A stretch of DNA of 10,328 bases from Oscillospiraceae bacterium (GCA_015067375.1 SVMQ01000054.1:1-10328), one strand, 5' to 3'; positions 1 through 7,206 are shown, numbered from the stretch's first letter. Notes: generated from the letters alone by a model not told the origin. A program made the numbers and translations.

Positions 1-480
1 TCTTATCGTTTTGTTGGAGTTATTCCAGATACGGGTCAGTTCTTCGCTTTCAAGCTTCTTTATCTCCAGAAGAACAGGTTCGGTTGCATCCGCAAGCGTT
101 CCGACAAGAAATTCTCTGGGTATAGACGGAATATCTCTGATTGCCTGCATTGCGCGTCCGATCATTCTGTATTCATCAGAATATTTCTGTATCGCAGGTG
201 CCTTTGAATGTGCAGATATCAGCACCTGCAACTTCAGCTGCATCGGTGAAAATCTCTCGATCAAAGGATTATCAGGGTCGGCATGGAACCCTGTCCTTGT
301 GCCTGTATCCTTTACCATCTCGATGTTATACACCCAGACGGTAAGCTGGAAATCCTCGGGCGACTGCGGCTCGCATATTCCGATATGCTCTTTTTTAGCG
401 ATAGGCTCAGGCACCATCTCGCTTCTGAGCATATTTACGATGGACTCTCCTACCTCATATATAGCGGTATAATCTGACAT
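1..480 (-). CDS. Pvc16/DUF4255-family CIS cap (tail terminator) protein, 3' end cut off by window
   Basis: The 5' part of a gene: 160 codons are visible and the reading frame runs open off the left edge. The protein starts MSDYTAIYEVGESIVNML. It has the usual layout of the DUF4255/Pvc16 N-terminal family: an opening helix, a strand region around residues 45-56 (QLTVWVYNIEM), a central helix with a P-x-Q-L-K-L-Q-V-L-I strand at about 79-89, and a closing helix ending in E-E-L-x-R-I-W at about 149-155. Family members are about 180-200 residues, so only a short C-terminal piece is missing. Known Pvc16/Afp16 proteins cap the distal end of the contractile tube and sheath and set or stabilise its length. 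Start ATG at 478-480 follows an AGGGAGAG Shine-Dalgarno sequence at 487-494. The upstream gene ends only 15 bases away, so co-translation is likely. No signal peptide is seen, as expected for a particle protein assembled in the cytoplasm. Confidence 0.85.
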   Translation of the reverse strand, partial: MSDYTAIYEVGESIVNMLRSEMVPEPIAKKEHIGICEPQSPEDFQLTVWVYNIEMVKDTGTRTGFHADPDNPLIERFSPMQLKLQVLISAHSKAPAIQKYSDEYRMIGRAMQAIRDIPSIPREFLVGTLADATEPVLLEIKKLESEELTRIWNNSNKTIR

Positions 481-495
481 TATATTCTCTCCCTG

Positions 496-1830
496 TCAGT
501 CGATGAACTCTCCGAACGGAGCAAAAACATCGACTTTATATGTACCAGCAGGTATGTTGTTTACATAAAATGTGATCTCTGCATAGTCGCACTCATCAAC
601 GTATTGTATTACGCTGCAGGCACCGCCTGTGCCACCGGTAGATATCATTCTATTATTATAGGTCATCGTCCAGCTGACGACATCTTTCTCCCTGACATAC
701 ACCCCGTATGGCAAAGCAGCAACGCTGTACACATTACCAGTCGCTGTCCTTGACATCACCCACAGACCGCTGCCCGACTGCTTATCGCTCACTGCAGACT
801 TGTATGCCTTCGCTCTGCCGTCGCTCAGCGAAAGTCCCTTTGTCAGCGCTCCGCCGCTTGCCTTATCAAGCTCAAGAAGCGACTTTGCATAGTCTGCTTT
901 TGCCTGCGACGCGGTCATATATGCCGCGGTCTTTTCGCCTTTAAGTGCAGCAAGCGTATCAGCGGTAACAGTGCCTAGCTTTAACTCTGCTTCGCTTTTT
1001 TTCAGTGCATCAGCTGCTGCTATGTACTCCCGCATTGCGCTGCCCAGATCATAATAACACTTGACTGCAGCGTTGTACTGTCCCGAGATATCAGCTATCT
1101 CGATCTCGTTAAGCTCGCTGCCCTCAGGCATACAGATGCTTGCTCCGCCGTATATTCCCGTAAGCTCCTCAGCCACCAGCTTTGTTGCATCTGTGATAAG
1201 ATATGCACTGCTGAAATCGAAGTCAGAAGTGAGTGTTTCTCCTGTTATCGCCTCTATTTCGGTCTTCAGCGCGCTTATCTCATACAAAAGCGCCTGTATC
1301 TCATAGTATTTGCTCTCGGTATCCTTCTTTGCCGCCTCAACATCCGTGAGCTGACATCCACCTACTTTAAACAACGCTGCACAGCTTTCATAACCGTTCT
1401 TGCAGGCTTTATAATCATCATAGAGCAGCTTCAGCTGCTTTAACAGCATATCATAATCAATGAGCATAGGCGCAAGCTCATACTCCAGTGCGTCTATCTC
1501 TGCCGAATACCCGTCAAACAGCGCCAGCCTTTCCATGTAGAGCGCGGCCAGCTGCTCCTGCAGGCTTGCCTGTTCTTCGCTGTCCGCCGACTCTTCTGCC
1601 GAGGATGCTGTGCTTGACGTTGTACGCGTATCACTGTTATCCGCGCTCTGCGCATGTATACTGCCGAGCAATGCATCGAACCGAGTGCTGATATCCTTTA
1701 TCGCGGGTGCGTGCTGCGACATCAGTGATACCGCGGCTTCGCTGTCGCAATAATTCGTATATGCTGCCGCGCCTATACCCGATAGTAAAAATACAGCTGC
1801 AGCGCCTGCCGCAAATATACGCCTTTTCAT
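496..1830 (-). CDS. Exported alpha-helical protein with two TolC/outer-membrane-efflux-like helical hairpins and a beta-rich C-terminal domain
   Basis: Protein of 444 residues. Residues 1-23 are a basic, then hydrophobic signal peptide or anchor (MKRRIFAAGAAAVFLLSG), with a possible signal peptidase I site after the AAA at 21-23 and no lipobox. A Ser/Thr/Glu-rich disordered stretch (about 60-88) is followed by long helices at about 89-200 and 245-330. Two 61-residue segments (140-200 and 269-329) align without gaps. Each has a helix, a turn of the form K-x-G-x-x-x-(T/A)-D-x-x-x-A near the middle, a second helix, and an ending on a Gly-x-x-Leu turn (TGETL, SGGAL). This is the internal duplication typical of TolC-type efflux proteins. 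Residues 355-444 look beta-rich and may form an Ig- or FnIII-like domain. No beta-barrel strands are visible, so a true outer-membrane pore is not supported. There are eight cysteines in all. The start follows AGGGGG at 1838-1843, 20 bases after the MORN gene. The role is unknown; context suggests an extracytoplasmic part of the CIS membrane module. Confidence 0.7.
   Translation of the reverse strand: MKRRIFAAGAAAVFLLSGIGAAAYTNYCDSEAAVSLMSQHAPAIKDISTRFDALLGSIHAQSADNSDTRTTSSTASSAEESADSEEQASLQEQLAALYMERLALFDGYSAEIDALEYELAPMLIDYDMLLKQLKLLYDDYKACKNGYESCAALFKVGGCQLTDVEAAKKDTESKYYEIQALLYEISALKTEIEAITGETLTSDFDFSSAYLITDATKLVAEELTGIYGGASICMPEGSELNEIEIADISGQYNAAVKCYYDLGSAMREYIAAADALKKSEAELKLGTVTADTLAALKGEKTAAYMTASQAKADYAKSLLELDKASGGALTKGLSLSDGRAKAYKSAVSDKQSGSGLWVMSRTATGNVYSVAALPYGVYVREKDVVSWTMTYNNRMISTGGTGGACSVIQYVDECDYAEITFYVNNIPAGTYKVDVFAPFGEFID
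844..1413 (-). repeat. Diverged internal duplication (protein level) in the TolC-like protein
   Basis: Codons 140-200 (1231-1413) and 269-329 (844-1026) encode two equally long helix-turn-helix segments. They align without gaps: Tyr at the start, a K-x-G turn at units 16-18, A-x-K at 27-29, and Gly...Leu at the end. The DNA copies have diverged, so this is an ancient duplication and not a recent tandem repeat. The spacing matches the two-hairpin plan of TolC-family proteins. Confidence 0.5.
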
Positions 1831-1850
1831 ATCAGCACCCCCTGTCTTAA

Positions 1851-3620
1851 TTATTCTTCATCCTCAGCGTCGTCTGCCGAAACAAAACCAAGGCTCTCAA
1901 AGTCCTTTATATCCAGTCCCACTTCTTCAAACAACGCCGCTATCTCCTCGAATGTAAGCTCTGTACCCGACATATCCACTGTGCCTGGTGCGTCGCCTGC
2001 ATTTATAGCACCATCCGCGGATTTAAGCTTCAGCTCTCCGCTGTTCTTATCTACCCAGTAGTACGAGGTCGTCGTTTTGTAGACCGCCGCATAGCACACA
2101 AGGTCCTGCGCGTTAACACCGAACTTCTTTTCAGCCCATGCGTCGATCTGCTTGTCGATCTTGCTGACGGATATTGCGGACGAAGCCGTGATATCATTCA
2201 CCGACTTTATCACAGAACTGCCTGCAAAAGGTCTGGTATAGACCATTGTTGCTGCAGCAGGCGTGGTTTCGGTCGCAAAGCTGAACCTGACAGCCATACC
2301 GAAATCATCATCCTCCATATAAAAGCAATCCGTGTCTATCCTCTGCTTTAGTGACGGTATCATCTCACCGAATACTGCGGAATCCTGTCCGATAAGGCGG
2401 CTGTAATCAAAATCGCCGTCGTCGAACATTCCCAGATATCTGAAGCTTCCTGTAACATTGGTGAGCGTACCCTCGCCGTCGGGAATGCTTTCATCAAAGC
2501 AGCCCTCATATTTCATTCCGTTGATATAGGTGCACACCGCCGTACCGCTTATCTCACCGTCGGTAAAGCTGCCTGTTATTATGCTTCCGTCGCTTCCGTA
2601 AAGCGTTCCGCTGCCGTTGTACAGACCTTTTTCAAACTCGCCTGAATACAGCTTTCCATCTTCGTTGTAAACAGTACCTGTGCCACTGTACTTGCCCATC
2701 TCAAAGCTTCCCGAATACAGCTTTACGCCCTCATCGGTGTACAGTATGCCATCACCATTATAAACTCCCGATGTGAACATACCGTTGTATCTTACCACAC
2801 CATCCTCGGTGTATTCCATAGCCATACCGTGAGGAAGTCCACCGCTGAAAGCTCCGCTGTAATGCACTGTGCCGTTGGAATAATACTGCTTTCCGTTACC
2901 CTCGGGGATGCCTTTTACGAAATCGCCTGAATAGCAGAGCTTTTCGTCCTCGCTTATCGAGCCGCTTCCCTCAAGCTTTCCGTTCACGAATGTTCCCGAA
3001 TATTCCTTGCCGTCCTCATCGGTCAACGAGCCTTCACCGTTGAAGTTGCCCTTTTCAAAGCTGCCTCTGTAACGCACAGAGCCGTCCTCATAATACAGGA
3101 TGCCCTGACCTGACAGATTACCTTCTTCAAAGCTTCCGTCATAACGCAGCCTGCCGTTTTCGTAATATGCGATGCCATCCTCAATAGGCGCACCGTCAGA
3201 AAGTCTGCCCTCAAACTGCAGATTCTCAAACTCCTCATCGAAGTACACTCTTACTCTGCCGTTATAATCCGACAGCGCTGCATCCTGAGTGTAAAAATCC
3301 TTGACCCAGAACCAGCTTGTAAGCAGCGGATGCAGGATAAATATGTACAGCAATGGTATCAGGATAAGCAGCACCAGGATCAGCATTACAAGCGATTTTG
3401 CAACGTAAATGCTGCCCCAGTCGAAGTAATCCTCCGCCTTTTCGGGCTTTGTCTTTAGTATCTTTGGCAGCTTCTTTACAACACCCGGCAGGGCTGTAGC
3501 TACCTTGCCTCCGCTGAAAAAGTGCGTCAGCTTATTATTAACTACCCTAAACGGGCGCAGCAACAGATTTTTAAGCACGCGCCCCATCATCTGTATGCTG
3601 CTGATTATCCTTTTTATCAT
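1851..3620 (-). CDS. Membrane-anchored MORN-repeat protein
   Basis: Protein of 589 residues. Residues 1-60 are strongly basic and amphipathic and should lie in the cytoplasm. One strong membrane segment spans about 73-98 (SLVMLILVLLILIPLLYIF). Residues 135-405 contain about 12 MORN-type units of 21-24 residues with the pattern Y-x-G-x-F-x-x-G-x-x-x-G-x-G-x-x-x-x-x-D-G; units 2-9 are the clearest. The remaining 410-589 region is acidic, has no motif I recognise, and ends in DDAEDEE. By the positive-inside rule the MORN domain faces outside the membrane. MORN repeats in general form elongated beta-hairpin rods that bind membranes or proteins. No SET, kinase or hydrolase domain is fused to them here. 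The start follows GAAGGG at 3631-3636 (10-base spacing), 46 bases after the cyclase-like gene. A scaffold or docking part of the CIS membrane module is the best inference. Biochemical function cannot be stated. Confidence 0.85.
   Translation of the reverse strand: MIKRIISSIQMMGRVLKNLLLRPFRVVNNKLTHFFSGGKVATALPGVVKKLPKILKTKPEKAEDYFDWGSIYVAKSLVMLILVLLILIPLLYIFILHPLLTSWFWVKDFYTQDAALSDYNGRVRVYFDEEFENLQFEGRLSDGAPIEDGIAYYENGRLRYDGSFEEGNLSGQGILYYEDGSVRYRGSFEKGNFNGEGSLTDEDGKEYSGTFVNGKLEGSGSISEDEKLCYSGDFVKGIPEGNGKQYYSNGTVHYSGAFSGGLPHGMAMEYTEDGVVRYNGMFTSGVYNGDGILYTDEGVKLYSGSFEMGKYSGTGTVYNEDGKLYSGEFEKGLYNGSGTLYGSDGSIITGSFTDGEISGTAVCTYINGMKYEGCFDESIPDGEGTLTNVTGSFRYLGMFDDGDFDYSRLIGQDSAVFGEMIPSLKQRIDTDCFYMEDDDFGMAVRFSFATETTPAAATMVYTRPFAGSSVIKSVNDITASSAISVSKIDKQIDAWAEKKFGVNAQDLVCYAAVYKTTTSYYWVDKNSGELKLKSADGAINAGDAPGTVDMSGTELTFEEIAALFEEVGLDIKDFESLGFVSADDAEDEE
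2406..3218 (-). repeat. MORN-repeat-encoding region, about 12 units
   Basis: These are roughly 70-base units encoding Y-x-G-x-F-x-x-G blocks. The best units start at residues about 158, 182, 206, 229, 252, 276, 300 and 324 of the 589-residue protein. The first and last two units are degenerate. Unit DNA sequences differ clearly from one another, so the array is old and held by selection on the protein and not recently expanded. Confidence 0.85.
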
Positions 3621-3666
3621 ATCGGTTATTCCCTTCCCGACCTGTTAATAGCCAATATACCACCTG

Positions 3667-6402
3667 TCAGCTGCCGAATTCATTGAATACGACATAAGTA
3701 AGCTGTGGCTTTTCGGAAGTACTGTTATATTCCGCGAGATACATATAGTTGCGCGATACTCCATCATCCGACGCATACTTCACTATATCCATGAACTGTG
3801 ACTTTGCGTGTACGAAGTCCTTCTTCTCAAACAGATTCACAGCCAGCTCAAACCTCATCATGTACTGCTCCTTGAGCTTGATAAGTGAATACGGATCGCT
3901 GTCAAACATATCATAAAGCTTGACTTCACCCAAATCCTCTGAGTTGTATCTGCCGATGCAACGATTTCTGTATTTTCCTTCGGGCAGCGATCTGAACACG
4001 CTTTCTGTGCAAATTATGTACAGTCCGCTGTCGCGGCAGAGCTTTTCGATCTCTTCTGCCTGGTTTATCGCACCTGCAACCGCTGTCGGCTCCATTCGTG
4101 ACTCATCACCGATAAAGCCGAGCATTACATTATCCTCGCTTATAACGACGCGCATATCCACACTGCGCTTGCCCATAGCCTTTCTCGCCTCGTTGTACGC
4201 GGAGATGGACTCACGCACACGGATAGCAGCTTGCAGCGCATCCTCGGCAGACTCAGGGAAGATAGCATAGAATCCGTTGTACAGGAAGTTATATGCAGTA
4301 CCACCGTTATTGCTGATAATAGGCACGATCTGCTCAAAAACAGAATTGATGCTTTCAAATATCTCTTCAGTTTCCATGCCCGCCAGATTCTGAGAAAACT
4401 CAAAATTCAGGTACATTACAGCCATCTTACGCTTCGCGTTAAGGGACTTGCTTACCCTCTCTATCTGTGTTTCGCCAAGATTTTTAAGGAAGCTGAGCGG
4501 CACGAAACGATAATAGGAGTTGTTCAGCTTTTCAAGGCTGGTCGTTTTTTCTACGATATGCACCGAAAGCGCTTTTACAGACTTGGAAAGATCCTCGACC
4601 TCATCGCCCGTGTTGATGGTGACTGCCGCATCATACTCGCCCGAAGCGATACGGTCTACCGACTTTTTCAGCTTTCTTACCGCGCCCGCGGTTATGTTCT
4701 CGATGATAACGAATATCGCCACAAGAACGATACCGCCGATAAGCAGGAATCTGTTGATGACAGCACTGATATCATCAACCGCCTCCGAAAGTCCGCTGAG
4801 TCTGAGGCCGACAACGATATAAGTCTTATTCGCAGTCATCGGGAGAGATATCTCTCTTATCAGATACAGCTTTTCACCATCAAGGCTCCTTCCGCTGATG
4901 AACAGTTCACGCTCAGTCATCTGATCCAGCTTTTCTGTCAGATCCATAAGATAGAAGAGCGAATCAGCAGGATAGCCCTTTGGATACATCTCGCCCGATG
5001 CTATGATATTGCTCCTGTTCTCAGAACGCTCAATAATATGGATCTGTGGCTTCTCGTTATCGCCCGCGAAATCATCCTCATCCTCCTGCGCGATGACCTC
5101 ACCATAGCTGCGCAGATAGCTTTCGTATTCCTCGTAGCTTGCCTGCACATTTCCAATCGAACCGCTCAAGCTGTCTTCAAAGCTGTTTGCTACGATCTGT
5201 GCTTCATGTCTGTAGTTTGATGTAACTATGTTTTCCACCTGCGGAATGATGATGAAATTCGACAGTGAGAACAACATTATCGATATCAGCATTATTATCA
5301 GCAGTGACTGACGAAGCAGGATGGACATATTCATCTTGAGGATACCACAATAGAAATCCCACGTCAATATCGTCAATACGATAATCAGCACCACTACCAC
5401 TGCCAGCACAAGCACGCTGTTGACAAGCGCACCTCTGTCTACGCTGTCTGTGTAGACACGGTACATAAGCGAGAAGCTGCCCGTATAAAGCTGCTCGCTC
5501 TCACTTCTGACAGTACCGAAGATATTGCCTGTTATTCCTACTGAAATGTCATCCATATCAGATATGGACAATCCGTCCTCAGCGTTTATAACTCGTGCAC
5601 CGCTTACAGTATACGATACGGAACGATCGCCCGACACCGTGTAGATATCTCCCGTAGCGGAATCCATTGCATAAAACTGATCGATACCATTCCAGAAGCG
5701 GTCAAATATTGCATCAGTATTCTTGAAAATGATGTGCGAGCCGTTTTCATCGTAAACCGTTATACCATCAGCAGTACCGACATAAAGCTCCTTTGCATCG
5801 GATGTATATGCGCCATATATCTGCTCATCGGTCAGGGAATACTCAGCTACCTTGGCAGCAAGCTCCGAATTGCTCTTGGGTGCGGAGAACACCTCCGCTT
5901 TCTTTCCGTCAACGAGCGCAAAAAAGATGTTTGTATCATTCTCACTGAACGATGAGATAACGTTTGAGCGACTGTTCATGTAACGTGATATCTTCTGATT
6001 GAATATGCGCTCTGCATAGCTGCCGTCCTCATGGAATGTATGTACCTCGACATTTTCCACGAACATGGTCTCCTTGTTGTAGCTATACACCGTCAGATAG
6101 ATATTCTTGTCGTGTTCGACATATATCTGACCGACATAAAAGCTATCTCCAAATGTTTCAGCATCAAGACTGCGCTCATACAGCCTTTTTCCGGAGGAGT
6201 CTATGCAGATCAGGGATCTCTCTTCGCCGTCATCACTGATGTAGTATATATTTCCTGCACGATCCATGGCATAAGCAGTATTGAGCGTTTCGTTTTCACC
6301 GCCAAAGCCCAGCCCGAAATTGGATGTGCTGAAGATCGCTGCCGCGCCCAACACAGTGTATGCAACTAAAATTATGATAAAGCTAATGATCTTTTTTACC
6401 AT
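3667..6402 (-). CDS. Polytopic HAMP receptor with degenerate class III adenylyl/guanylyl cyclase domain (pseudo-cyclase)
   Basis: Protein of 911 residues. TM1 is at about 5-25. An ectodomain at about 41-315 carries about six repeated blades of the type Y-A-M-D-x-x-G-x-I-Y (for example 44-53 and 244-254), NHL/PQQ-propeller-like. TM2 is at about 326-348 and TM3 at about 362-386. A second ectodomain (387-548, Cache-like in placement) precedes TM4 (551-570) and HAMP (571-620). The linker YRFVPLSFLKNLG (631-643) is the one that precedes many bacterial class III cyclases. The cyclase domain spans about 655-810. Both metal-binding aspartates appear replaced (N666 in MYLNFEF; N709 in FLYNGFYAIF), the substrate lysine is N705 and the transition-state arginine is E784. 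T773, N780 and the G-F-I-G-x-x-x-R-M segment (762-770) are kept. A TPR-like C-terminus (846-890) follows. It probably senses or relays a signal across the membrane without making cyclic nucleotide. Start follows GGAGG at 6411-6415. Confidence 0.85.
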   Translation of the reverse strand: MVKKIISFIIILVAYTVLGAAAIFSTSNFGLGFGGENETLNTAYAMDRAGNIYYISDDGEERSLICIDSSGKRLYERSLDAETFGDSFYVGQIYVEHDKNIYLTVYSYNKETMFVENVEVHTFHEDGSYAERIFNQKISRYMNSRSNVISSFSENDTNIFFALVDGKKAEVFSAPKSNSELAAKVAEYSLTDEQIYGAYTSDAKELYVGTADGITVYDENGSHIIFKNTDAIFDRFWNGIDQFYAMDSATGDIYTVSGDRSVSYTVSGARVINAEDGLSISDMDDISVGITGNIFGTVRSESEQLYTGSFSLMYRVYTDSVDRGALVNSVLVLAVVVVLIIVLTILTWDFYCGILKMNMSILLRQSLLIIMLISIMLFSLSNFIIIPQVENIVTSNYRHEAQIVANSFEDSLSGSIGNVQASYEEYESYLRSYGEVIAQEDEDDFAGDNEKPQIHIIERSENRSNIIASGEMYPKGYPADSLFYLMDLTEKLDQMTERELFISGRSLDGEKLYLIREISLPMTANKTYIVVGLRLSGLSEAVDDISAVINRFLLIGGIVLVAIFVIIENITAGAVRKLKKSVDRIASGEYDAAVTINTGDEVEDLSKSVKALSVHIVEKTTSLEKLNNSYYRFVPLSFLKNLGETQIERVSKSLNAKRKMAVMYLNFEFSQNLAGMETEEIFESINSVFEQIVPIISNNGGTAYNFLYNGFYAIFPESAEDALQAAIRVRESISAYNEARKAMGKRSVDMRVVISEDNVMLGFIGDESRMEPTAVAGAINQAEEIEKLCRDSGLYIICTESVFRSLPEGKYRNRCIGRYNSEDLGEVKLYDMFDSDPYSLIKLKEQYMMRFELAVNLFEKKDFVHAKSQFMDIVKYASDDGVSRNYMYLAEYNSTSEKPQLTYVVFNEFGS
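3958..4455 (-). other. Class III nucleotidyl cyclase homology domain with lost catalytic residues
   Basis: Codons about 650-815 of the 911-residue receptor. The fold-level landmarks are in order: first strand KMAVMYLNFEF, helix with INSVFEQIV, hairpin GGTAYNFLYNGFYAIF, helix with A-x-x-A-A-I-R-V-R, then the strand and loop GFIGDESRMEPTAVAGAIN. The two Asp metal ligands are Asn, the base-contacting Lys is Asn and the catalytic Arg is Glu. The fold looks kept while the chemistry looks lost. Confidence 0.75.
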
Positions 6403-6447
6403 CCGGAAATCCTCCGTTTCACTGAATATATTGAAAATGTGCTGCTA

Positions 6448-7185
6448 TCAACACATGATATCTCTTTTTCTTAGCTTCTTCTCCCTCATATATCGGAAAA
6501 GACTTGTAAAGAAGCTCTCCTTTGCATACAGCTTAAAGGTCTCCTCAGCGTTTTTGCTGACCTCACGCCAATCCGAATAAGCATCAACGCAGCTTTCGTA
6601 TTTGCCGCTGAGAAGCCTGATGATATACTCATCGATCTCAAGCGGAAGCATTTTGCCCTGAGGAAATATCATGCAAAGCAATTCGCCCAGCCATTTAGAA
6701 CGGAAGCCTTCTCTGAATTCTGCCTTGACCGGCATCATATAATTGATACCTATCCTCATAAGTCCCTTATCCACAACGACATTGCTCACATTAGTCACTC
6801 TGTGAGCAAGCCTGTCGTCAAGCAGATCCAGCTGCAACGACTCCAGCAGCAAGCTCTGTGCAAGCTTTTGCCGCTGCTCAAATGTAAGCGAGGAGTTTTT
6901 CGAGAAAAATTCCGTAAAAGACTCGCCCTCGTTATGATCGAAGACCACTGATACACTGCCGTTCGCCGTTATAAGCTTGCGAAAGCTGCTGCACTCCTGC
7001 AAACGCTCATTATATAACAAAGGAAGAAATGTCTTGATTGCTTCACGACTTTTGTAGGTGTTGATAAGGCATGACCTGTAGCCGCTGTACACCATTACGT
7101 CTATACAAAGACATGCCTCGTAGCTGTCGTCAGACTCAAGCACTTCTATGACTTTATATTTTCCGCTGTCAATTAACCCCTGCAT
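6448..7185 (-). CDS. Protein-kinase-like fold lacking catalytic residues (putative pseudokinase)
   Basis: Protein of 245 residues with no signal peptide or membrane segment, hence cytosolic. Its order of elements resembles a small protein kinase. YKVIEVLESDD (10-20) occupies the first-strand position. SCLIN (38-42) occupies the VAIK strand, with Asn in place of the ATP-binding Lys. A hinge follows at about 80-93, then an alpha-E-like helix at about 104-125. HRVTNVSNVVVD (128-139) aligns with the catalytic loop HRDLKPSNILLD: His, Arg and the metal-site Asn are kept, while catalytic Asp is V130 and Lys is N132. RIGINY (144-149) takes the DFG position without the Asp. The C-lobe is short and ends in a very basic tail (RYMREKKLRKRD, 231-242) that could touch membrane or acidic partners. 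Start follows CAGAGG at 7191-7196, 21 bases after the preceding gene. The next gene is 45 bases downstream. If the alignment is wrong, this is simply a CIS-linked protein of unknown fold. Confidence 0.55.
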   Translation of the reverse strand: MQGLIDSGKYKVIEVLESDDSYEACLCIDVMVYSGYRSCLINTYKSREAIKTFLPLLYNERLQECSSFRKLITANGSVSVVFDHNEGESFTEFFSKNSSLTFEQRQKLAQSLLLESLQLDLLDDRLAHRVTNVSNVVVDKGLMRIGINYMMPVKAEFREGFRSKWLGELLCMIFPQGKMLPLEIDEYIIRLLSGKYESCVDAYSDWREVSKNAEETFKLYAKESFFTSLFRYMREKKLRKRDIMC

Positions 7186-7206
7186 AAAAACCTCTGAAAG
7201 AAATAA

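Noticed and set aside
11..472. Plus-strand open frame of 153 codons opposite the cap gene
   Set aside because: The minus-strand frame gives a clear DUF4255/Pvc16 protein with a good ribosome binding site; the plus-strand product has no family features.
3621..3666. Possible promoter or terminator in the 46-base gap before the MORN gene (and the 45-base gap at 6403-6447)
   Set aside because: No convincing -35/-10 pair with proper spacing and no GC-rich hairpin followed by a T run could be found in either gap; they hold ribosome binding sites and little else.
4231..5220. Long plus-strand open frame (329 codons) opposite the receptor gene
   Set aside because: It lies wholly antisense to the well-supported HAMP/cyclase-like gene, has no ribosome binding site or recognisable domain, and its composition follows from the codon use of the opposite strand.
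3667..6402. Annotation as an active adenylate/guanylate cyclase
   Set aside because: Both metal-ligand Asp positions, the substrate Lys and the catalytic Arg are substituted, so activity is not supported even though an automatic domain search would probably name it a cyclase.
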